A stretch of 64,000 nt of DNA from Oasisia sp. SBJ-2009 (GCA_964017155.1 OZ024854.1:54661441-54725440), one strand, 5' to 3'; positions 47,401-59,700 are shown, counted from the stretch's first letter. Notes: a model not told the origin generated them from the sequence alone. Made by a program: numbers and translations.

Positions 47401-50400
47401 GTTGCATTAGAGCGACAATTATAAGTCACAAGGAGTTGCATTAGAGCAACAATTATAAGTCACAAGGAGTTGCATTAGAGCGACAATTATAAGTCACAGG
47501 AAGTTGCATTAGAGCGACAATTATAAGTCACAAGGAGTTGCATTAGAGCGACAATTATAAGTCACAAGGAGTTGCATTAGAGCAACAATTATAAGACACA
47601 AGGAGTTGCATTAGAGCGACAATTATAAGTCACAAGGAGTTGCATTAGAGCGACAATTATAAGTCACAAGGAGTTGCATTAGAGTGACAATTATAAGTCA
47701 CAAAGAGTTGCATTAGAGTGACAAGTCACAAGCAAGTCACAAGGAGGAATTGGCCTGGAGCAACAAGTAACACAGAGAAGATGGACTAGAAAAAAGTCAC
47801 AAGGATGAGTTGTGCTGGCACAACAAGTCACAATGCCTAGTTGGAGCACCAAGTCACACGGAGTCATGCTGCTGTTGTGTGTAAGGCTACTGCCCTGGGT
47901 TTGTGAGCGTCAGTGTTCCATCTGCTCCCCGCTGTCACACGCTACATCAATCGTCTCCGTCAGCATAAAAACAAACCCAACATCACAGAACTGTGTCTAT
48001 GCAAATTTGAGCTGCCAGTTTCTTGACGGACATACCCTGTGTGAATGCTGATTTTCTGGTATTACATGCGAACCCTGGTGGGATGGAATGTTACCTTTGT
48101 GTGGGACACAGGTGACTACACCTTCGTGTAACACGGCAAACTCACCATTTCCATTCCTTGCAAAACCACTGACATGCACGCATGCACGCACACACCTGCA
48201 CGCACGCATGCACGCACGCATGCACGCACGCATGCACGCACGCATGCACGCACGCATGCACACAGTGATGAGGAGTCTGACCATTTGTTTCCGCAGGAGA
48301 GGCGGTGGCCAGTATGAAATAACAAAATGATAGTAGAGAGGAATTATCCTATCTTTGTGGGAACCTGTAACTGGGTGAATGCAGGGATGCGGTCTGTCCC
48401 AGACTGACCAAACAGGGAATGGGAACAGACTTGGGAAGTGATGTGTAAAAGAATGAGTGACTAGCAGCCTTCCACACAACCAACACACACAGTGGCAGGT
48501 GGAGACAGCTAAATGTGGATCGTAGAACAATCGCACTAGAGCTGTCATGACAGATAGTGTCAGCAACAGACACTATGGACAGATAGCGTCAACGACACAA
48601 ACTATGACAGACAGTATCAGCGACAGACTCGTTAACGATCACAACCATTATTGACCACATGTTTGTGTCGTCGCCTTCTCTCGATGGCAAAACACCACGA
48701 GAGAAATCCGTAATCTCCTGGCGGAGGTGTGCCAGAAAGAAGCAATTCATTTCCTGTAAGACCGAATAAGCCAGCGTATTCTCCGTCGAGCCATCAGCCG
48801 GTCCATTACGACCACTCACAGGCCGTCGGAGCACTGCGCTCGCAGAAATCAATATTGCGACACATGCACGCACAATCGGCCGGGAAATCGGTGCTGTTGT
48901 TCGGGCCGATAATCAAATGTGTATCATGACTCCGGGGAGAGTGGTAATGGATTGATGGGCAGACTCCGGCTAGTTATGTCTACAAGTACATCAAAGCATC
49001 TGCAGGATACCATTAACCGAGCCAGACACTTGTTGTCGTCGTGGTTCGTTAAATCGTAGCATTCACGCTGCCAAGCCAGTGAAGTCTTCACTGAACGTAT
49101 GGCTAGCATTTAGCATTTAGACACTTATCAACTTGGCTGATTCTGTGCACAGGGAATGTATGACCAGTATTGACTACCAACACAATGGCCATCAAACACC
49201 TGCTCAATGCCCACTCAGTACTTGCACATATCCTCACATGGTCCATGCATGCCCAATAAGAGCCCTTGTGCATTTGCTCATCAATCACAGCAGCTGTTCA
49301 AATGTTCATCAATCAACCAGACCTAATCATCAAACTAAACTCAAGACCATCTTGCCAAAATCATGATCACGCATCAACTACCGGTAGTATCCATCTACCA
49401 TTACTGTCTATGGTGTATTCATGTAGTTTAGAGTTTGCACAGTTACTTAAAAAATACATAAAAACTAACCAAAATCAATGCAAAACAATTCCTCACATCA
49501 TCACTGGCATTTACTCACAATGTCAGAGTTTGCTGTGAGATTATCTTTCTTACATAACCCCTGGCAACAGCTGGTGCAACAAGCCTTACTTATCTGAGCC
49601 TGGAAGTACACTTTACACTGTGAAATGTTTACTTCTCCCAGACCCATTAGCACCACAGATCTTTTTTATCTCTAACATTGGAGATTAATGCTCACACCTA
49701 AACACCTGTGGCTGACTGGGTGAACACACTGGACTGTGGACTCATAATGCCAGTGGCTCGTGTAATGTTTGTATTTTATTGTCTCCAGTACACCATATTG
49801 TACCAAACAGCGCTTTGAGCATTTGATAAAAAATTGCGCTTTATGAAGAATCAATAGTATTATTTTTGACATTTGTAGACAACACTTAAATGTCTAACAA
49901 CAAAGGAGACTTAAAACAAAATTACACAATTTGTTATTCAGTATAAAAAATTATTATGCAATACTAGGGATTCATTTTGAGTAAAACGATGCACAATATG
50001 AGAACTTAAATCAACGCAAATGTGTGCTAGATCTACTTCCCTGCCTTAGTGGCAATCTGATTCACAACACGCCGGCTTAACAATGATGACAAACTACAAT
50101 ATGACTGAGACGGAGCGCAGTGGAGTCAGTGGAGCACACATTAATACATGTGTTCTGTCGCGATAAGCCGCGTGTCTCGTCGGGCGGTCATGCGAGGTTG
50201 TAGACACCAAGCCGCCTTTACTCGTGACCACACAACCCACACCATCACTCGTGACCACACAACCCACACCATCACTCGTGACCACACAACCCACACCATC
50301 ACTCTGACCACACAACCCACACCATCACTCTGACCACACAACCCACACCATCACTCTGACCACACAACCCACACCATCACTCTGACCACACAACCCACAC

Positions 50401-53400
50401 CATCACTCTGACCACACAACCCACACCATCACTCGTGACCACACAACCCACACCATCACTCTGACCACACAACCCACACCATCACTCGTGACCACACAAC
50501 CCACACCATCACTCGTGACCACACAACCCACACCATCACTCGTGACCACACAACCCACACCATCACTCGTGACCACACAACCAACACCATCACTCGTGAC
50601 CACACAACCCACACCATCACTCGTGACCACACAACCCACACCATCACTCTTGACCACACAACCCACACCATCACTCTGACCACACAACCCACACCATCAC
50701 TCGTGACCACACAACCCACACCATCACTCGTGACCACACAACCCACACCATCACTCGTGACCACACAACCCACACCATCACTCGTGACCACACAACCCAC
50801 ACCATCACTCTGGGCTAGTGCTACAGTTTCCTTCTTCAATTCAAAGACACACTGTATGTTTCTTAGTGGCCCACTCAGGTTTATTGTGGGAAGGCAGTTA
50901 GATAATATGAGGCTATAGTGAGAGAATATGGGGGCATACTGGGGCCACAGTTGGGGGTGTGTGTGGCCAGTCAGTGTACAGGACCACAGCCAGGTGATAC
51001 TGGGCCACATTCAGCGGGTGTAGCCACAGGGAAGGTTTATGGAGTGGATGTAGGACATACAGACTGAGTCGGGGATGGGGTCCACACGCCCACACACCCA
51101 CACACCACAGTTGACGTGTCATGTTGGTAGACATTACATACCTGGAGAATCTGGTCACCCTCTCTGATACGCCCGTCCCTGGCAGCGACACTGTAAGGCT
51201 CTACCTCGCTGATGAAGATGTCCGTGACATCGTCATCTGCAGAGCCATAGCACAAGGTCAAGCCGACCTTCTCCTCGCTTGTAGTGCGGCGTAACGTCAC
51301 CTCCTACAAGCAGTTTGTGGAACTAATGAAACAGGCACACTCCAATACAACCACAGTCTTACATCCACTGTCTTACCCCATGTTCTTACCACCTGTCTTA
51401 CATAACCTTGTTCTTACCAGAGACTTACATGACAGACTTACCCCCCACCCACCCCGAGTCTTACCCCCAAAGTCATACACCCCAACAGTGTTTCCCAAAA
51501 CACTGTCAACAGCCTTACCCCGTCTCTTATCCCCACCAGTCTTATCACTGGCTGTCTTATCCCCCTCTTGATAAGTCAGTTTCAGTTAAACAGTCTTATC
51601 TAACAATCCTACCATCAACAACATTATCCAACAGTCATACCCCATGGTTGTACACTCTCCTTAACCCAACTAAACTAACCAGATGGCCGCCTGCATGTAG
51701 TTTTATGTACACATGCAGGCGTACTGGTACAGCTGTACTCACATCTGATTACATCCTACAACTCTGTGAGCACTGAATGCGAGTGACTACATAATCTCTG
51801 CAATACGTCTTCAGATTAACTCATTAATTTCTGTAATTTCTTATAAGAAAACTCATAAGATTCAAGCATGGGCCGCCCCTTGCAGAGATGAGCATCTCAT
51901 GCATGACATTCATTTTCTGACTCGTCTTTCGCTGGTGCGTTCACTGTGCTCCCACCCAGACTTCTGTGGGAGCGCCTTGATCAATTCTGCTAACTCCCAA
52001 TTCATCAACATTCCAAGAGGAGAGGGATTCTTGTGGAAGCAATCAGTGGGATGGGAAATCCAATTAACACTTTGGGAGGAATAGAAGTTTGAGCAGTGCC
52101 CAGCAGTAGACACAGATTTACCCATTAAGTGGGAATGACAAATAATTAATTACCACAATTAAGAAAAGTTTGCAGATGAATGAAAGGACGAGAGAAGTGT
52201 AGGGGAGGAGTGATGAAGACAAGTGAATGGCTAGAGGGTGTGGGAAGAGGGTAAGGGAAGGGGGCAAGGGAAGGGGGCAAGGGAAGGGGAAGAGTGGGGA
52301 GTGGAAGAAAAAGCAGAGGAATAGATGGATAACTGAAGGTGTCACCCCGGGCATCTTGAAACCCTCTAACATCTACTGACCCCCTGAAATGTGTTAACAA
52401 GTCCAGTTGATGTTGCTCCACTAGCACCTGTTGTCCACTGACATCACTGACCACTGTGATGTCATTGTGTCACTGAACAGTGGTGTCACAATGTCAATGT
52501 ATCACTCTGGCCACGGTGACGTCACTGACCAAATGACCGACAGATGACAGAAAACGTCCTAATGCGTTTCGTCATCTCACATCCGAGTCAGAAAGCAATA
52601 TTAATGAGATCTCATAGTGTGTTTATGTGAGCAACTGGCCTGCTCTCCAAATCACTTGTCGCCCGATAATGGCTCGACTATGAGGTCCTGATGCAATAAA
52701 TGCACAAATTGGATTTTGCTGATTCGCAGGCAACGCTGAGAGAGAGAGAGAGAGTGGGCCGAGTGAGGCGCAAGTGAGAGGCGGGCGGAGTGACTGGGAG
52801 GGACAGAGTGGGGACACGGGGACAGTGATGGGAACCCAGTGGGGGGAAGTAGACATGTCTACTTGTGAAATAAACCAGATTACTTGTGAAATAGACAAGA
52901 TTGGTTGTGAAATTCAAATAGCAAGAATACTTATGAAATAGCCAGAATTACTTGGAAATTAAATGGATAATATAAATTTACTTGCAAAATGGATAAGACT
53001 ATTTGTGAAAAAGATAAGTATACTTTAAAAAAAACTTGTGTAATAAATAAGTTTACTTGTGAAATAGAAAGAGAACTTGTGAAATAAACAATTGTGTATG
53101 TGAAGTAGACTAGTCTATTGTGGAAATAGACAGCACAACTTGCAAAAATGTCTCATGTTAATGTTCAATATGTGTTGTAAAAATGCACATCAGTGAAATA
53201 AACAACATATTATTTGTTTATAATGGCAGTTTAGTAACGGGACTCAAGCCCACACCTACAGTCAGAACCTGACATCTACTTGCTAAATCAAGACTACCGG
53301 TAACACACATTTCCTGTGCATGACAATGTCAATATAATTCGTTCTGTGAAGATAAATGGGATGTATAGATAGATTCAAATGGTGTTTCTAAATGATCACC

Positions 53401-56400
53401 CAACACCAGGCCCCGGCAGTCAGTGGGAGATATTCAATCGGCTTCTCAACTCGGGCAGAAGTGAAGTTCTATCTGTACCTGACAGACAGAGATCCGCCCA
53501 AACACGACACAGATCCACTTCCTCTTTGATGTACCTAACACTGGATGAATGCAACTCTCTGTGCTCAATCAGCTGTCTGGTGTAACTGGTTGGCTGATGC
53601 TGGTAGTGCACACTGATAATTTCACAGTTTTATGTGCCCTGACAGATAGTGCAATAAATGATTATGCAGACTAGACTGGTTACAGGCGGTACCCCGGCTC
53701 CTTCTGACTGCCCTTTCATCCTTCCTGTGGTGTTTGTCAGGTATGCTGACTTCCCTCCTGGGGAACTAACTTTCCCAATTCACGCTGCAGCATTTTTGTT
53801 TTCTGCCTTTGCCCCCCAAATGTCCGGAGTTTTAAACAAATTTTTTAAGTTTTACACACACAGTTCTTAAGGCCCAATCCCAGTTCAGTTCCCAATACAC
53901 GGGAACGCGGATTCTCCCACATTTCATTCCATATGATTTGTTGGCCACGTTTCATCAAGTACATTTGTTTCTGATGGTTGCCACAGAGGTCTGACCAGGA
54001 CCAGACGTGAGGGAGGACTGTGCAAGGCACCAGTGGACATGGCACAGTGGAGAAGTCATTTATTCTAATCACAGCCTCAGTCTCAGTCTACTGCCTCAAC
54101 CCATTGCTCAGCCTGTTACCTCGGCCCACCATGCACCCTGTCATTCCAGCCTGTCACCCCACCCAGTCCATGCCTCAGCCTGTCACCTCAGCCCACTATG
54201 TAGCCTGTTATCCCAGCCTGTCACCCAGCCCATATAGCAAGCAGTCTGTCCCTCTAGCCTGTCACCCCAGTCTATGCCTCAGCCTGTCACCCTAGCCTGT
54301 CATCCCAGTCCATGCAGTCACCCTAGCCCACGTTTCACCCTAGCCTGTCACTCCATTCCTAGCAAATTTCCTTCCAGTCCATGTCTCAGCCTGTCACCCC
54401 AGTCAGTGTCACCTCCATCTTTCTGCTCCCTGCCACAAATCACTGATTTCTTCGACTCATGTCTCAGATAATCCACTTTCTCCATAAAGAAAAACTTATT
54501 TATGAAGGAGCTAAAGCGATGGCAGACAGCGGGGATTCTGAAGAGGGAATATGTTATTGTCTGTCTGCCTCAGTGGCCTATCTCAGCCAAGTGTCATCTA
54601 ATGAAGGCGTCTGGTCAACCAGCCACATCAAACACAACTTGAGCTTAGATCTATCCAACAAGATAAGATAAAAATGCACATAATCTGCAACAAGAGAGTG
54701 GCCAGTTTAAGAAAGCCACAACAAACTCTCCCCAGACAGCCCTGGTATATGTCTATAAATCTCTGGTGAAATTCTGCAGTTTCAGTAGTGAAATGCTTCA
54801 GTCTGACCCGACTCTGTGAAATGCCACAGCCTACCGTCACTTAAGTAAATGCCCAGTCTGTCCTGAGCATAGATGGTCCTGAGTCAGTCAGTGAAACACT
54901 CCTCTCTGCAATGACTGAGAAATACCCCTGTCTGCCTAGCAATAGGAACCCTGAACTCAGCCCCGTATAGACGTTTGCTATGAAGACATGAACACACATA
55001 TCCACATAATTCTCCCAGACAACACAACACGCACCCCATATCACACTCCCCAGGGGGCCCACCCCATAACTCCCAGCCCACAGACCTGCCCCATAACTTG
55101 GCAGGCAGAGGGAGTAGATTACCATCTGTGGGTTCTTTCATCTCCAATCGTGAAATGAAACAGTTGCATAAATTGTGCTTTTATTTCCGAGCCTGTCTCA
55201 GCGAAACACGACAATTAACATGTTCCAGTATTTACGAGTGTTTCTGATGGAGGAAGGTGGTGACATTGACACTGATTCCATCCAGGCCTCTTGAGAATAC
55301 CACTGAATTAGGAATGGGGATTGGAACAAAAACTTACCGTGTGCTTTATTTCAAATCAAGCATATATCTTTTATGTAAAAAAATCATATCATGCACTCAA
55401 ACTTATTAATTTTCAACTATTACTGTTCAAGAAGTTCCATTCAGTATAACAAAGTATTTATTCGTGAAAATGTAATTACTTTACCACAAACATTAATATT
55501 TACAATGTTGTGTTATCAAGTCAAAAACAGAATAAATTAAAACTTTGAGGTAAAATACCACAGACACACATCTATTTACAACTGTACTTGTATTTATCTG
55601 ATTCTGAATATCAAATAACATCGGCAATGAACCCAATAATGATGCCAGAGCAATCCTTTTAAGTTGTGTCTAGTGACTTGAATCTCACCCACCTAAAAAG
55701 TGCTGTTATTTGCCAACAAAAGCAGCAACCGAAGCACCCTGGAAAGGTGCTAGAACTAATCAAATAACTGACGACTCTGGGAGTCAGGTTTCCTTACAGG
55801 TGACCCACACAGAGGTTGGAAACTAGCACACTGATAAATCACCTTCGTACAGCTGTTTTCCCATCTAAAGAGCTATTTAAATACTGGCATCTAACAGCAA
55901 AATAAATCGCACGTGTATCGATCAACAGTCAGGGAGTCAGTGTTGCGCAACGGAGGTGAAATAAATGCACCATTCCACTGTCACTTTACAATCACCATTG
56001 ATGAGACTTTATTGTTATTTCATGCGGACGTTTACTAGAAGCAAATTACAGAACAAAACGGAATATTGACTGCAAAATTGGCATCCACAAGGGAGCGTTA
56101 TTTATGTTCCATAACTGCTGTTCTTTACATCTAGTTGAGTGTCATTTTATTGCGAATCATAAAGTTGACCAGTGTGTGTGACTGCAGTTCACGTTTGATG
56201 AGTCGTGAAATGGTTTATTCTGTTTGCGATTGGACGAGATGAAGCAGAAAAGACCTGAAGAGACACCGTGACACACGCAGAGACACCGTGACACACGCAG
56301 CTTCTGACATTCACCAAGAAATACCACATGTGAAGCAGATAATACATCAAATACAACATGACCCCATAAAATGTCAGTCACAATCCTTTCAGGTTTCCTC

Positions 56401-56750
56401 ATTTTTTTTCAATTTTTAATCATACTTTTCTGAACATTTATGTAGTTCTCTGTTTACAACAGGCATTATTTCCCCGCAATTTCTTTCTGACCTGTTCACA
56501 ACGTAACACAGCATTAATGAATTGCACTGAACAAAGTGAATGATCGACATGCTATATAGAACAAAGCATGCAGTTTAAGAAGGAAGACACTTCACTTATC
56601 CTCACCTCATATTCCATCTCATAGTTATTCCTGTCCTCGTAGAAACCATCGCTGTATTCAATGTCGTTCGCCATCTCAATATCCGTGAGGCCGAATTCAT
56701 CATTTCCAGCGAATGCAATGCCTCGTCTTGTGGACGGTTGGACAAGATTC
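30985..56750 (-). CDS. PDZRN3: Gene B: PDZRN3/PDZRN4-like PDZ-RING protein, C-terminal part
   Basis: Six exons in transcript order: 56606-56750, 51142-51303, 42526-42627, 37017-37115, 33206-33331, 30985-32478. All borders are GT/AG and the phases join, giving about 708 residues plus stop. Vertebrate PDZRN3/4 proteins are E3 ubiquitin ligases with RING, TRAF-type zinc finger, two PDZ domains and a long conserved tail (family knowledge). Visible are the second PDZ, the MDDGFMDE and HLDILEQ block, the DSGVGKTDDSTRNDESSEQ block, SAYNTGESCRSTPLTLE, the basic WVVKRRGDGSRYITRRPVR block, TTDDDAVSEMKVGRYW, and the C-terminus LLSVTTV, a class I PDZ ligand. RING, zinc finger and PDZ1 must lie upstream beyond 64000. 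Orthology to the PDZRN3/4 ancestor is confident; which vertebrate paralogue is closer is not. Confidence 0.92.
32479..33205 (-). other. Gene B intron, nothing recognised
   Basis: Unique AT-rich sequence between the last two coding exons. No repeat, RNA gene or exon seen. Confidence 0.5.
33206..33331 (-). CDS. PDZRN3: Gene B exon: DSGVGKTDDSTRNDESSEQ block
   Basis: 126 nt, phase 0, acceptor GTTGTCAG, donor GTAATC. The encoded block is nearly identical to vertebrate PDZRN3 over its last 20 residues. The frame is also open upstream to an ATG at 33418, so an alternative first exon is possible. Confidence 0.9.
33332..33418 (-). CDS. Possible alternative first exon of gene B (29 codons)
   Basis: ATG at 33418 (context CAAAATGC, TGA in frame 12 nt upstream) opens a frame beginning MQAFEKKRRCIFEHKAS that runs without interruption into the exon at 33331. 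An open frame of 29 codons is not rare by chance. Support is limited to the frame, the start context and the moderately CpG-rich upstream sequence. Confidence 0.35.
33419..37016 (-). other. Gene B intron or alternative promoter region
   Basis: Moderately CpG-containing sequence at 33420-33800 could be a promoter for the short isoform. The rest is unique DNA without supported exons. Confidence 0.35.
37017..37115 (-). CDS. PDZRN3: Gene B exon: conserved MDD...HLDILEQ block
   Basis: 99 nt, phase 0, donor GTACGC. Encodes MDDGFMDEAAAMEELHLDIL and following residues, matching the PDZRN3 segment after PDZ2. Its acceptor with the first 18 coding bases is tandemly copied upstream in the intron. Confidence 0.88.
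37112..37470 (-). repeat. PDZRN3: Tandem copies (about 49 bp) of the acceptor and start of the 37115 exon
   Basis: The minus-strand junction TCTAG|ATGGATGATGGTTT and its upstream intron recur with a 49-bp period (one unit shortened to 42). Junction CT on the plus strand lies at 37116, 37165, 37207 and 37256, followed by three or four more decayed copies to about 37470. Confidence 0.9.
38630..38760 (+). repeat. TG/TGCA-rich microsatellite-like tract
   Basis: Irregular GTGTGC and GCATGCATG alternation. No gene. Confidence 0.75.
38888..39757 (+). repeat. 22-bp minisatellite made of two 11-bp halves
   Basis: About 39 copies of CTAGGGTACTG plus CTACAATACTG. The two 11-mers differ at three adjacent positions (GGG against CAA). 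Some copies skip a half-unit. Located in a gene B intron. Confidence 0.95.
39800..42525 (-). other. Gene B intron with a CpG-rich unique patch
   Basis: 40480-41000 is richer in CpG than its flanks and contains GGCGCCACCTAATG (CTCF-like on the minus strand). No exon recognised; possible enhancer (inference). Confidence 0.35.
42526..42627 (-). CDS. PDZRN3: Gene B exon: end of PDZ2
   Basis: 102 nt, phase 0, acceptor TTCCTTGTAG, donor GTGAGT. INGVDVHCREQAIRLF completes the PDZ helix and ISLLLAHPQ its last strand. Confidence 0.92.
42690..43390 (+). repeat. 28-bp minisatellite, about 24 copies
   Basis: Unit AGTGATCTACCACCAGATGT plus CCCTCCAC, highly uniform in the centre and diverged at both ends. 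Lies 60 bp from the acceptor of the 42627 exon. Confidence 0.95.
43549..47730 (+). repeat. 34-bp satellite array, about 122 copies
   Basis: Unit begins GTCACAAGGAGTTGC and ends GACAATTATAA. The first unit starts at 43549 and the last at 47697, exactly 122 x 34 bp apart. Variation is mostly at two CpG positions. Located in a gene B intron. Confidence 0.98.
47731..50214 (-). other. Gene B intron with CpG-rich unique segment
   Basis: Contains a CACG/CATG tract (48172-48262) and a CpG-rich unique segment around 48650-48960. No exon recognised. Confidence 0.4.
48172..48262 (+). repeat. (CACGCATG)n alternating purine-pyrimidine tract
   Basis: About ten units of GCACGCATG type, able in principle to adopt Z-DNA. 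The Arg-Ala-Cys reading frame across it is not a gene. Confidence 0.92.
50215..50812 (+). repeat. 26/27-bp minisatellite, about 22 copies
   Basis: Unit (T)CGTGACCACACAACCCACA plus CCATCAC. Units lacking one G of the CGTG are 26 bp and are clustered. Located in a gene B intron. Confidence 0.95.
51142..51303 (-). CDS. PDZRN3: Gene B exon: first two-thirds of PDZ2
   Basis: 162 nt, phase 0, acceptor CTGCTTGTAG, donor GTATGT. Carboxylate-loop VGLTLCYG, then IFISEVEPYSVAARDGRIRE and GDQILQ are diagnostic PDZ strands, nearly as in PDZRN3 (AAKDGRIREGD). Confidence 0.93.
52857..53110 (+). repeat. Degenerate TACTTGTGAAATAGA repeat
   Basis: The core ACTTGTGAAATA recurs about ten times at irregular 20-30 bp spacing with substitutions. 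Confidence 0.7.
54090..54440 (+). repeat. Degenerate CAGCCTGTCACCCCAG repeat
   Basis: About a dozen diverged copies with variable spacers. The overlapping Pro/Ser/His-rich frames are artefacts. Confidence 0.7.
56606..56750 (-). CDS. PDZRN3: Gene B exon upstream of PDZ2
   Basis: Minus-strand acceptor TTTGTTGCAG, donor GTGAGG; 145 nt entering in phase 2 and leaving in phase 0. Encodes an acidic stretch (DEFGLTDIEMANDIEYSDGF, then YEMEYE) that precedes the PDZ. First exon of the gene visible in the window. Confidence 0.85.
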
Positions 56751-59700
56751 CTGCAACAAACACAACAATCTCGTCACCAAAGTATACAACATAGCAAATA
56801 TCTTCACCATTCAATTACCATCCATTTTTATTAATTTTAATGAAGTCAATTTAATTATCATCTGAACATGAAACAAATAGCATACCAATCACCCATTACT
56901 ATACAATGGAATTGCCCACACTTGCCTTCTATCGACAAATGTACAGCAAATGTTTTCCATTGTAAGAAGAAATGTTTGATGTCTTGAAGAATACACCCCA
57001 ACATTCACCAGTTGGCAGTGACTGTGACGTGACCTTCCTTTAGACAGACATGTGTGACTAACGGTACGTTTAAACATTTGAATCTCAACAAAAGTTACCA
57101 GATAAACAACTGAGTGACAGACTGTTGAGTGGCTCCTATGAGAGCTCTCAGCAACAGCCTCAGGCAGGCCAGAAGGTCAAATAGCTGTTGAAAGGTCATT
57201 TATATCTTGCTTTGTTTCTCGCAAATGGCTTTAAGGACCATCACAGTTGATGTTTATCTACACTTAAATAGTCGTTGCATCAAAACATGCCGATTCTTTG
57301 AATTACCACAACATCAGTGGAAAGCTTTTGACTTTTGAACCTGCTCTGTTTAAGTTGCGCAGCTCTAATACCATAACATTGGAGCTGTTTCCAAGTACCT
57401 CATGGGAACCTTCAGTATATGTGTATATAACTGTATACAACAATACAAAAAAATACTCGTTCAGAACTGATACCATCATCACAAAATATTCCTCTTTATT
57501 GGAAAAATTACATAAAGGAAATAATTACTATATCCATATGGAAATGTGAATTAGAATTCTAACAATAGTTCCACATGTAAATTATAAATAGCAACACAGC
57601 TGTTACATATTTCAGAATTAATGCAATTTTCTTGCACAATAAAATAACATAAAATAACTACTGATGTTGTTTGCACCAATGACGTTCACACATTGTGCAT
57701 GTATCAGTTTTTAACGCAGTTTATCTATCTAGTTTTCCATCAGGACATGTTTTTCCACTGGAGTTTATACAGTACGTTGAAGCCAGTTGATACAACATCA
57801 CTGATACATGTATTCTTCAAGAGCAGTCATTGTATTTATCTGTTTTCATGCATCAGTGGATTACCTCAATCGACAATGACACTCGTATTGAAGGTGTTTG
57901 TGGCGTGTGTGAGTGTGAATGTGTTGTGCACTCAGCATGTACTGTCTCCTCACACAATCACATGACAGTCCTCTCACAACAGTTTGGTAATTAGCTAAAC
58001 TGATGAAATATTTATCTTTCTTGCCCACTCCCTGCTCAGGCCATCAACAGGACCCAGCCACTCTGTCAACACAATGGGCCTGGCAGGGCCTGGCCACTAC
58101 TGTCAACACACAAACACCTGGCTATCTAAGGCCACCTACTGGACAGTGGGAGTGGTCAATGTGAATGAGTGGTCAGTCTGACTTGAGTAGTCAGTGTGAC
58201 TAAAGTACTGAGTCCTTTCTATTAGACAGCTATGTGACTTAAATCTCCTGCATTTGTTTGATATCCCTAGAACTCTCAGATCATACATTGCCCAAGAATT
58301 GTATTCTAAAACTAACCTAAATATTGCCAATAATATTGGCAAGTGAGCTTTCCCTAAAACTACAGCTGCCTTTCACACACAAAAACTCAAGCATGAAATT
58401 ATATTCCCACCATAAACTGTCAGTGGTCCATGCTCCAAAGACAACTTTTCAATATCCCCATTCTTGTTTAAGTTTAATTTGTTTGGTTTTGTGCGTCTAA
58501 GGTCAGATTTGCTATGATATAGTCACAATAGAAGTTTTACTATTACTATCAAACACAATTGACTAATTTCAATGTCACCACGGGGTCACTGCAATGTCAT
58601 CATTACCACATCAGTGACACTAATGTCACCCAGTCAATTCACAAACAGTGGCGTTGACACAAAGTGATCTGAGCAACACCTGATGATGTCATCACATCAT
58701 CACATGTTGTTGTTTTAGTGACGCCTTTAAATGATGCACTTTAACCCAATTCAATCACCCACACAAATGCAACAACAGCAATTAGATAATGGCTTCACCA
58801 GTGAGTTAATGACATCACTGGTTAATTATTAACAACGGAATTGTGTGTTACTGCTAATTAGCTGCCCTAAATGTAAACGATCCGCTGAGTTGAGTAAGGG
58901 GGAATTGTTAAAAGGGTAATTAATAATTGTTAAATTTCTCTTCCTTTGTTTGTTACCATCTATTAATGACAAAATTACAACCATCTGACATCTCCTGTCA
59001 GCAAATAAAGCATTTATAAAGTCATCACAACATTTCATGGTATTAATTATTAATTAAGCAATAATTATAACTTAAAGTTAAGACATTATAACTGCACAGT
59101 AGTCAGTCACTATTTCATATGAATTTGTATTTGGTGATGAAATATTCTGGGAATAAACTATAAAAGCCAATTGCATGATTTCTATGACTGTTATCAATTT
59201 ATTCAAGCAGAATTTTAACTGACAAAAATTATTTAACATTTCTTATATGTATACACATGAATAATACAGTTTGGATGGTAGATAATAAAGGTTCCTCACA
59301 ACTTAGAGTGAGTAGGTCAGACTGTGGGAGGGAGTGTGTACTTTATGAGAGAATGATGAGGAAGGTAAAAGGTCCATCACATCCACAGCAATCTGGCATC
59401 TTCCCACCTGACAAACAGCCTCCTAGAAAACCACTTTCTGGGTTCATGGATGACGCTGTTGCTCCCATAAAACCTCTGGAGTGGGAGGATGTAATTGCTT
59501 CTGGGGACCCATAACTTCTGACCAAGACCGACTGTTCAAGGCTCATCCTTTCCAGATGTCCAGGGTCAGTGCCTTACTTTCCCACAATCATACTGCAGGG
59601 ACGTTTCAGCTGCCCATTGCCAGGTTCACCTGTTATGACTGCCTTGGTGAAAACAGGTCATTACCCCTAAATGGTGCCACATGTGAGGGACGGTAGGGAC

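Larger units (their letters stand above)
51304..56605 (-). other. Gene B intron with several degenerate repeats
   Basis: Holds CTTACC-rich degenerate repeats (51330-51660), AAGGGGGCAAGGG copies (52250-52310), an AG run (52738-52754), ACTTGTGAAATAGA-type repeats (52857-53110) and CAGCCTGTCACCCC-type repeats (54090-54440). The remainder is unique. No exon recognised. Confidence 0.5.

Noticed and set aside
43549..47730. CRISPR-like array of regular direct repeats
   Set aside because: Repeats are contiguous 34-bp units without unique spacers, no cas genes are present, and the context is an animal intron.
47997..48566. 189-codon minus-strand ORF with Arg-Ala-Cys-Met repeats
   Set aside because: It is driven by the CACGCATG tract; the flanks are unlike any family and there is no splice support.
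50094..51010. Val-Trp repeat ORFs up to 184 codons
   Set aside because: They are translations of the 26/27-bp minisatellite.
54007..54471. Cys/Ser/Pro-rich overlapping ORFs
   Set aside because: They are translations of the degenerate CAGCCTGTCACCCC repeat in an intron.
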